NCBI GenBank assembly: GCA_031373545.1
Contig: JANMMT010000130.1
Span: forward strand, 1 to 37,510
Direction of reading: 5' to 3'
DNA length: 37,510 nucleotides
DNA from: JADCCX01 sp031373545
GTDB lineage: Bacteria > Pseudomonadota > Alphaproteobacteria > Rhizobiales > Beijerinckiaceae
Below are positions 32,083 to 37,510 of this stretch, piece by piece. The notes beneath the pieces were generated by a model that saw nothing but the letters and a program-made list of their open reading frames with translations, was not told the origin of the DNA and searched no databases. Every line of letters begins with the position of its first letter. The first letter of the stretch is position 1. A program made the translations under genes and the position numbers.

Positions 32083-33227
32083 TGTCGTCTGCGATTCCTA
32101 AGATCGAGTTCATCGACCTCAAGGCCCAGCGCCGCCACATCGGCGCGGCAATGGACATAGCCATTCTGGGCGCGGTGGATGCGGCGCAGTTCATCATGGG
32201 GCCGCAGGTCAAGCAGCTTGAAAATGAGCTGGCTACATTTTGTGGTGCCAAGCACGCCATCGGCTGCGCCAATGGCACCGATGCCATCGGCCTGTGCCTC
32301 ATGGCCATGCAATTGCGCCCCGGCCACGCGGTCATCTGCCCGAGCTTCACCTTCGCCTCCACGGCCGAGGTGGTCGCCTGGCTGGGCGCCACGCCGATCT
32401 TTGTCGATATCGACGCGGCGACGTACAATCTCGATCCCAAAAGCCTCCCCCAGGCCATGGCGACGGCCAGGCAGATGGGGCTTGAGGTCAAGGCGCTGAT
32501 CGCGGTCGATCTTTTTGGCCAGGCGGCGGATTACGATGCCATCGAGGCCTTCTGTGCAGCGGAACAGATCGCGCTGATTTCGGATTCCGCCCAGGGCTTT
32601 GGCGCCAATTACAAAGGCCGCATCACGGGTTCCATCGGCACCTTTGCCACCACCAGCTTTTTCCCCGCCAAGCCGCTGGGCTGCTACGGCGATGGCGGCG
32701 CGGTGTTCACGAGCGATGATGACTACGCCGCCATCATCCGCTCGCTGCATGTGCACGGCAAGGGCACCGACAAATACGACAACGTGCGCGTGGGCGTGAA
32801 CTCGCGCCTCGACACGTTGCAGGCCGCGATCCTGCTGGAGAAACTGAAAGTCTACCCCGCCGAGATCGCCGCGCGGCAAGAGGTTGCTGCGCGCTACCAG
32901 ACCGGCCTCCACGATGTCGCGATCACGCCGGTTGTCATGGCCGGATGTCAGTCCGTCTGGGCGCAGTATACCATCCGCGTGAAAGCCGATAAGCGCGATG
33001 CCATCATCGCGGCCCTGAAAGTCCGCGGCGTGCCCACGGCGGTGTATTACCCCCGGCCCCTCCACCAGCAGACGGCCTATGCCAAGTTTCCCGTAGCCGG
33101 CAATGGCCTGCCGGTGTCCGAGCGGCTGTCGCAGGAGGTGCTGGCGCTGCCCATGCACCCTTACCTGGACGCCCCGACGCAGGCCTACATCATCGCAGCG
33201 ACACGCGAGGCGATTGCGGGCGCGTGA
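32082..33227 (+). CDS. wbpE: WbpE-type PLP aminotransferase
   Basis: This 381-residue DegT/DnrJ/EryC1 aminotransferase begins IEFIDLKAQRRHIGAAMDIA. PLP-related motifs are GCANGTDAIGLCL, ISDSAQGFGANYKGRITGS, and TTSFFPAKPLGCYGDGGAVF with the Schiff-base Lys197, then GVNSRLDTLQAAILLEKL. It should aminate the 3-keto position of the UDP-GlcNAcA intermediate, giving the 3-amino sugar for the acetyltransferase half of the preceding fusion. ATG 32082 shares a base with the preceding TGA, indicating tight coupling. The motifs are intact and the length is normal. The specificity assignment rests on the operon and the close WbpE-like pattern. Confidence 0.92.
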   Translation: MSSAIPKIEFIDLKAQRRHIGAAMDIAILGAVDAAQFIMGPQVKQLENELATFCGAKHAIGCANGTDAIGLCLMAMQLRPGHAVICPSFTFASTAEVVAWLGATPIFVDIDAATYNLDPKSLPQAMATARQMGLEVKALIAVDLFGQAADYDAIEAFCAAEQIALISDSAQGFGANYKGRITGSIGTFATTSFFPAKPLGCYGDGGAVFTSDDDYAAIIRSLHVHGKGTDKYDNVRVGVNSRLDTLQAAILLEKLKVYPAEIAARQEVAARYQTGLHDVAITPVVMAGCQSVWAQYTIRVKADKRDAIIAALKVRGVPTAVYYPRPLHQQTAYAKFPVAGNGLPVSERLSQEVLALPMHPYLDAPTQAYIIAATREAIAGA

Positions 33228-33289
33228 AGGCGTCGCTTGAACAGTGCCGCCCGGGCGTGCACAGTTTTGCCATGAAAGCTTCGTCCTGA

Positions 33290-35188
33290 ATGTGCGGCCT
33301 CTACGCCTCCGTCGGCTTTGCGCCGGACCCCGCGCGCCTCGACCGCGTGGCCCACCGCGGGCCCGATGGACGGGGCTGGCAGATCTATGACAGCCCGGCT
33401 GGGCCTGTCGCACTGGGGCACAGGCGGCTCGCCATCATCGATACATCGGATGCAGGCCTGCAGCCCTTCGCGGAGCCACAGGGACGCTTCCACATCCTGC
33501 TCAACGGCGAGATCTACAATTACCGCGAGCTGCGCCGCGAGCTGGAGCAGCGCGGCAGCATCTTTCGCACCGCGACCGATACCGAGGTGCTGCTGCAAGC
33601 CTACATGACCTGGGGTGAAGCGGCGCTGGATCGGCTCCTGGGCATGTTCGCCTTCATCATCTGGGATGACCGGAACAAGCAGCTGTTTGCCGCGCGCGAC
33701 CGTTTCGGCATCAAGCCGCTGTATCTCACAGCCAATGTGCAAGGTCTGGCGCTGGCCTCCGAGATCAAGCAACTCACAGGCCTGCCGCCGGTCAGCGGAA
33801 GGGTCAACACACCGCGTCTCAGGGAGTTCCTCGCCTTCGGCATCACCGACCACACCGAAGAGACGCTCTTTGCGGGCATCACGCAGCTGCGGGGCGGCGA
33901 GTGTCTTGTACTGGCCTGCAACAGCTCCATCTCGGCGCCCGCCATCCGCCGCTGGTATCACCCGCCGCTGCCAGCGCGGCACAAGATGCGCGCGGTTGAT
34001 GCAGCCGAAGCCTTTCGCGCGCTGTTCATGGATTCAATGCAGCTGCATCTACGGGCCGATGTGCGCGTGGGGTCGTGTCTGTCGGGCGGGCTGGATTCCT
34101 CCTCCATCGTGGGCGCTGTCTCGGCATTGCTGGGTGAGGAAGCGGCGCGCGCGCGCTTTGCCACGGTCACGGCGACCTATCCCGGCATGGATGTGGACGA
34201 AGGGGATTACGCTGCCAGTGTCTCGCAAATGACGGGCTTTGCGGGGCATTCCATCACGCCGGTTGCAGGATATCTCGCCGACAATCTTGAACGCATCATC
34301 GTGGCGCAGGATGAGCCCTTCGGCTCCACATCTATCCTGGCGCAATGGGCGGTGTTCGGCGCGGCCAAGGCCCAGGGCATCAAGGTGATGCTGGATGGGC
34401 AGGGCGCCGATGAGCAGCTCGCAGGTTACGCGGGGCTGATGGGGCTGCGGCTCGCCGATCTGCTGAAACGGGGCCGGTTCATGATGCTGGGCCAGACCCT
34501 GCTCGACCGCCTGCCGCGCGAGGGACTTGGCGCGCGGGGCAAGGTGGGGCACGTGGCGCAAGACATGCTGGCGCTGGCCCGTCAGATGCTCCCCCAAGGC
34601 CTGCGTCCCTCTGTGCGGCGCGCGGCGCATCGAGCCCGGGAGGGCGATTGGCTCCTGGAGCGCCCCGGCAGCCTCGACGCGCTGGCCGCCGCACGCCTCG
34701 GGCAGGCGCCGCCCGGTGATCTGGCGGAAATGGATTGGCTTCTCACCCATGCCACCAACCTGCCCATGCTGCTGCATTGGGAGGATCGCAACAGCATGAG
34801 CCATGGCATCGAAGCGCGGGTGCCGTTTCTCGATCATCGCCTGGTGGAGTTCAGCCTGTCGCTGCACAGCGACAACCTGTTTGACCGCGCACTGACCAAA
34901 CGTGTGCTGCGGGATGGCTTGCGTGATCTGTTGCCGGCAAAAGTCCATGTGCGCCGCGACAAGCTGGGCTTTGCCACACCAGAGGGAGACTGGGTGCGTG
35001 GCGCTTTGCGATCACAGGTGGAAGCGGGAGTGGAAGAGGCTGTGCGACGTTTTCCGGGCGTGTTCGACGCCGCCGCCACCCGCCGCTTTGCCGCTGCACG
35101 AATGGCCGCGACGGGCCCGCTTGATTTCACGCTCTGGCGCATCGCCAACACAGGGCTCTGGGCGCGCAATTGCGCCGTGTCCGAGTGA
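33290..35188 (+). CDS. Asparagine-synthetase-like glutamine amidotransferase (AsnB family), copy 2
   Basis: This 632-residue protein has Cys2 (MCGLYASVGF) as the glutaminase nucleophile, AHRGPDGRG, LLNGEIYNYRELRRELEQRG, and the ATP-pyrophosphatase PP-loop SGGLDSSS at 265-272. GQGADEQLAGYAG and EARVPFLDHRLVEFSL are typical of the synthetase domain. It is not a close copy of the AsnB at 27003-28898: the N-terminus lacks the usual MCGIAG and the mid-region is different. It lies 62 bp downstream of wbpE on the same strand and is probably in the same transcript. A role in amidating the uronic acid made by this pathway is a reasonable inference; asparagine synthesis is the alternative. The start is fixed by Cys2. 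Confidence 0.9.
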   Translation: MCGLYASVGFAPDPARLDRVAHRGPDGRGWQIYDSPAGPVALGHRRLAIIDTSDAGLQPFAEPQGRFHILLNGEIYNYRELRRELEQRGSIFRTATDTEVLLQAYMTWGEAALDRLLGMFAFIIWDDRNKQLFAARDRFGIKPLYLTANVQGLALASEIKQLTGLPPVSGRVNTPRLREFLAFGITDHTEETLFAGITQLRGGECLVLACNSSISAPAIRRWYHPPLPARHKMRAVDAAEAFRALFMDSMQLHLRADVRVGSCLSGGLDSSSIVGAVSALLGEEAARARFATVTATYPGMDVDEGDYAASVSQMTGFAGHSITPVAGYLADNLERIIVAQDEPFGSTSILAQWAVFGAAKAQGIKVMLDGQGADEQLAGYAGLMGLRLADLLKRGRFMMLGQTLLDRLPREGLGARGKVGHVAQDMLALARQMLPQGLRPSVRRAAHRAREGDWLLERPGSLDALAAARLGQAPPGDLAEMDWLLTHATNLPMLLHWEDRNSMSHGIEARVPFLDHRLVEFSLSLHSDNLFDRALTKRVLRDGLRDLLPAKVHVRRDKLGFATPEGDWVRGALRSQVEAGVEEAVRRFPGVFDAAATRRFAAARMAATGPLDFTLWRIANTGLWARNCAVSE

Positions 35189-35284
35189 TCAAAGAACTGT
35201 AAAATTACTTATTCTCACGTTCCAACGAAGAGTTTGAGTGTAAAAAGCACATGAAAACGATAGGGTTTTGTGGATTTTTCTTGC

Positions 35285-35307
35285 CTTTGCACGTCTAAGT
35301 GGCAAAG
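35285..35307 (+). terminator. Weak hairpin after the second AsnB-like gene
   Basis: CTTTGC (35285-35290) pairs with GCAAAG (35302-35307), with a few extra pairs (CAC/GTG) nearby, followed by TTTC and an A/T-rich stretch. It is weakly terminator-like, about 100 bp after the stop. Confidence 0.3.
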
Positions 35308-35317
35308 TTTCAAAAAT

Positions 35318-35323
35318 TATAAT
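35318..35323 (+). promoter_or_regulatory. Candidate -10 box for the RTX gene
   Basis: A perfect TATAAT lies in the 190 bp AT-rich intergenic region, 55 bp before the RTX start codon. No good -35 is present at 16-18 bp, so an activator or another sigma factor may be needed. Confidence 0.35.
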
Positions 35324-35378
35324 GCGGCGGTTGAGCCACTGCACGCAGCATAAAATTTGATCACCATCGGAGATTTCC

Positions 35379-37510
35379 ATGCCTCTCTTCAACGGTACTG
35401 CCAATGCTGACACAATCAACGGCACGTCGGGCAACGATACAATCAACGGATTGGGCGGCGATGATGTCCTGACCGGAGGCGCGGGCAACGATTTGATATC
35501 GGGTGGCACTGGCGCTGATCAGTTCACTGGCAACGAAGGCAATGACACCTTTGACGGCGGGGTGGACACTGAAAATGACATCGTCTTCTACCGTCAGGAA
35601 ACGGGCACAGGCGGCGTGTTCGCCAATCTCACGGGGGCGTCGGTTACGGTCGGAGCCCTGACACAAGGTGCAAACTCAGCCCGTGATACCCATGGCAACA
35701 CAGATACATTCATCAACATCGAGGGTGTCGAAGGCAGCGTGGGCAACGACACCCTTGTGGGCAATAATGGGGACAACTGGTTTCGCGGCATGGAAGGCAA
35801 TGACACCATCACAGGTGGTGGCGGCTTTGACGAGATGACGTTCCAGCCCGTGCTGGGTACGGGCCAAGTGCCCACAACCGGCATGACGGTCACCTACAGC
35901 GGCAATGGCAATGGCACCGTCAACAACGATGGTTATGGCGGCGTGGACATCTTCACCAGCATCGAGCGCATCCGGGGCACGATGTTCGCTGACTCGGTTC
36001 TGGGAGATGCCAGTGACAACACCTTCCGCGGCCTTGGCGGGAATGACACATTCAATGCCGGTGCAGGCTATGACACCATTGATTATACTGCAGATGAGAC
36101 GGTCACTTTTGCCACGAGCACCGGCGTCACGGTCAATCTGGGGACAGGAACCGCCACCGATGGCTTTGGCAACACGGACACTTTTACGAGTGTGGAAGCC
36201 GTGCGTGGCACCCGTTTTGCGGATGGCCTAACGGGCAGCAACCGCACCGATGAAACCGAGCAGTTCTTTGGCCTGGCTGGCAACGACACGATCAATGGTC
36301 TGGGTGGCTTTGACGAAGTGCGGTATGACCGGGATGCCAATTTCGGCGGCACGGGTGCTGTCAACATCAATCTTGCGACCGGCGTTGCCATTGATGGCTT
36401 CGGCAACACAGATACACTGTCCAACATCGAAGCTGCACGCGGCACAGCGCAGGCGGATACATTCACGGGCAACAATCTCGATAACGAATTTCGTGGCCTG
36501 GCTGGCAATGACACAATTGACGGCGGCGGCGGCTTCGATGTGCTGCGCTATGACTCCGATCAGGGGGCAGGTGGTGCTGCCGGCGTGAATGTCACCTTTA
36601 CCGGAATCGGTTCTGGCACGGCTGTTGATGGCTTTGGCGCCACCGATACATTCACGGGGATTGAAGGCGTGCGCGGCACTGCTTTTGCGGACACCATGAC
36701 AGGGTCGGGCGGGAATGAAGAATTCTACGGCCTGGCGGGCGCAGACTCGTTCAGCGGGGGGGCTGGTTTTGATACCGTTCGTTACGATCGGGATGCACAA
36801 TCGGGCGGCGTTGCCGGTGTGAATGTCTCCCTGGCGACCGGCATTGCCGTCGATGGGTTTGGCAACACAGATACCTTCACGGGCATCGAAGCCGTGCGCG
36901 GCACGGCTGCAAACGACACCCTCACGGGGGATGCGAATGCCAACACGTTCATCGGTGGTGCAGGCAATGACACGATTGATGGCACTGCCGGGTTTGACAC
37001 CATCAACTATCTTGCTGAAAGCGGGACAGGCGGAATTATCGCCAACCTCGCATTTCAAACGGTCACCGACACCTTTGGAAACACAGACTCTGTCAACAAC
37101 ATCGAGGAAATCCGGGGCGGCAATGCAGCTGACTCCATTACAGGCGCGGGCCAATCCGAGAACCTGTTTGGCAATGGTGGCAATGACACTCTGATTGGCG
37201 GCGAAGGCCGCGATTTCATGAGTGGTGGAGCAGGCAACGATACCATCAATGGAAGCTCCAATGCCGATCAAAGTGCATCTGACCAAGACACTGCTTCATA
37301 TAATGGCTCAGGCACAACGCAGGGTGCCATCGTCAACCTCGACACCGGCACGGCGACCGATGGCTTTGGCAACACCGATACGCTGATTGACATCGAGCGC
37401 GTGCGCGGCACCAACTTCGCAGACGTGATCACCGGCTCAACCACAGCCAACCTGCGACAAGAGCGGTTTGAAGGTCTTGGCGGCAACGACACCATCAATG
37501 GCCAGGCAGG
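35379..37510 (+). CDS. RTX-like calcium-binding repeat protein, likely type I secreted (C-terminus beyond window)
   Basis: From ATG 35379, with CGGAGA 5 nt upstream, the frame is open to the right edge: 710 codons, no stop. The N-terminus MPLFNGTANADTINGTSGND has no signal peptide and goes straight into RTX nonapeptides (GGDDVLTGGAGND, GNEGNDTFDGG). It is followed by at least eight tandem modules of about 72-97 residues. Each module has a core like DGFGNTDTFTGIEAVRGT, then FADTMTG, then a GLAGNDTI-type RTX half-turn and GGFDxxRYDxD. Such proteins bind calcium outside the cell and are exported by type I secretion using a C-terminal signal, which would lie beyond the window. It may be an adhesin, S-layer-like or matrix protein. 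The base composition is less GC-rich than its neighbours, fitting a Gly/Asn/Asp/Thr-rich secreted protein. Confidence 0.9.
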   Translation, partial: MPLFNGTANADTINGTSGNDTINGLGGDDVLTGGAGNDLISGGTGADQFTGNEGNDTFDGGVDTENDIVFYRQETGTGGVFANLTGASVTVGALTQGANSARDTHGNTDTFINIEGVEGSVGNDTLVGNNGDNWFRGMEGNDTITGGGGFDEMTFQPVLGTGQVPTTGMTVTYSGNGNGTVNNDGYGGVDIFTSIERIRGTMFADSVLGDASDNTFRGLGGNDTFNAGAGYDTIDYTADETVTFATSTGVTVNLGTGTATDGFGNTDTFTSVEAVRGTRFADGLTGSNRTDETEQFFGLAGNDTINGLGGFDEVRYDRDANFGGTGAVNINLATGVAIDGFGNTDTLSNIEAARGTAQADTFTGNNLDNEFRGLAGNDTIDGGGGFDVLRYDSDQGAGGAAGVNVTFTGIGSGTAVDGFGATDTFTGIEGVRGTAFADTMTGSGGNEEFYGLAGADSFSGGAGFDTVRYDRDAQSGGVAGVNVSLATGIAVDGFGNTDTFTGIEAVRGTAANDTLTGDANANTFIGGAGNDTIDGTAGFDTINYLAESGTGGIIANLAFQTVTDTFGNTDSVNNIEEIRGGNAADSITGAGQSENLFGNGGNDTLIGGEGRDFMSGGAGNDTINGSSNADQSASDQDTASYNGSGTTQGAIVNLDTGTATDGFGNTDTLIDIERVRGTNFADVITGSTTANLRQERFEGLGGNDTINGQA
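35685..37430 (+). repeat. Tandem coding repeat, period about 216-291 bp, at least eight units
   Basis: Anchoring on the codon for the first residue of the DGFGN-like core, units start at 35685, 35928, 36159, 36393, 36627, 36852, 37068 and 37359. The spacings are 243, 231, 234, 234, 225, 216 and 291 bp, all multiples of three. Units 3-6 are the most alike. The sequence continues past the window edge. Confidence 0.8.

Noticed and set aside
36228..37286. A 352-codon minus-strand frame opposite the RTX repeats
   Set aside because: It is a repetitive antisense image of the RTX modules; calcium-binding motifs are on the plus strand.
35685..37430. Regularly spaced repeats that might be taken for a CRISPR-like array
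   Set aside because: The period is 216-291 bp, always a multiple of three, the repeats are imperfect and translate into RTX modules.

Overview
The window is about 37.5 kb of GC-rich bacterial chromosome, almost fully coding. Gene content points to an alphaproteobacterium: an RpoH sigma factor next to an FdxA-type ferredoxin, an alpha-2-macroglobulin/PBP1C gene pair, a DUF2793 protein of the kind seen with gene transfer agents and alphaproteobacterial phages, and dispersed palindromic repeats familiar from this class. The order cannot be fixed from the sequence alone. No rRNA, tRNA, IS element or CRISPR array was found.

Layout. (1) 1-3392: a divergent legionaminic-acid-type sugar locus, legG (cut by the left edge) and legC leftward, legB rightward. 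(2) 3408-6984: mostly housekeeping genes on the plus strand: an SDR oxidoreductase lacking the usual YxxxK, an orphan CoxG-like SRPBCC protein, the Fe-S carrier ATPase Mrp, then a 288 bp intergenic region dense in nested inverted repeats, then a UPF0280 protein. (3) 7073-14517: a translationally coupled pair, a 1750-residue alpha-2-macroglobulin with an intact thioester motif and penicillin-binding protein 1C, whose cytoplasmic N-terminus is encoded by a dispersed repeat. (4) 14623-18505: RluD-type pseudouridine synthase, a class D beta-lactamase-like gene on the opposite strand with an extra C-terminal cysteine domain, rpoH, and fdxA. (5) 18695-26897: surface-glycan genes, with one glycosyltransferase on plus, then a compact five-gene minus-strand operon (glycosyltransferase, methyltransferase, two nucleotide-sugar epimerase/dehydratases, glycosyltransferase), and a divergent DUF2793/C1q-like protein. 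(6) 27003-35188: a di-N-acetylated glucuronic acid pathway (wbpA, a wbpB-wbpD fusion, wbpE) flanked by two different AsnB-type amidotransferases. (7) 35379 to the right edge: a large RTX-like calcium-binding repeat protein, open at the window end.

How the genes may work together. Regions 1, 5 and 6 supply unusual acidic and amino sugars, glycosyltransferases and modifying enzymes for a surface glycan (O-antigen, capsule or glycosylated flagellin/S-layer). The two AsnB-like proteins flanking the uronic acid genes suggest that a uronic acid carboxylate is amidated, as proposed for amidotransferases in some O-antigen clusters. The RTX protein has no signal peptide and looks like a type I secretion substrate, so it may be a surface or matrix protein displayed with this glycan. 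These functional links are inferred from context. Three copies of one roughly 80 bp palindromic repeat and two copies of a 25 bp palindrome are scattered between, and in one case inside, genes.
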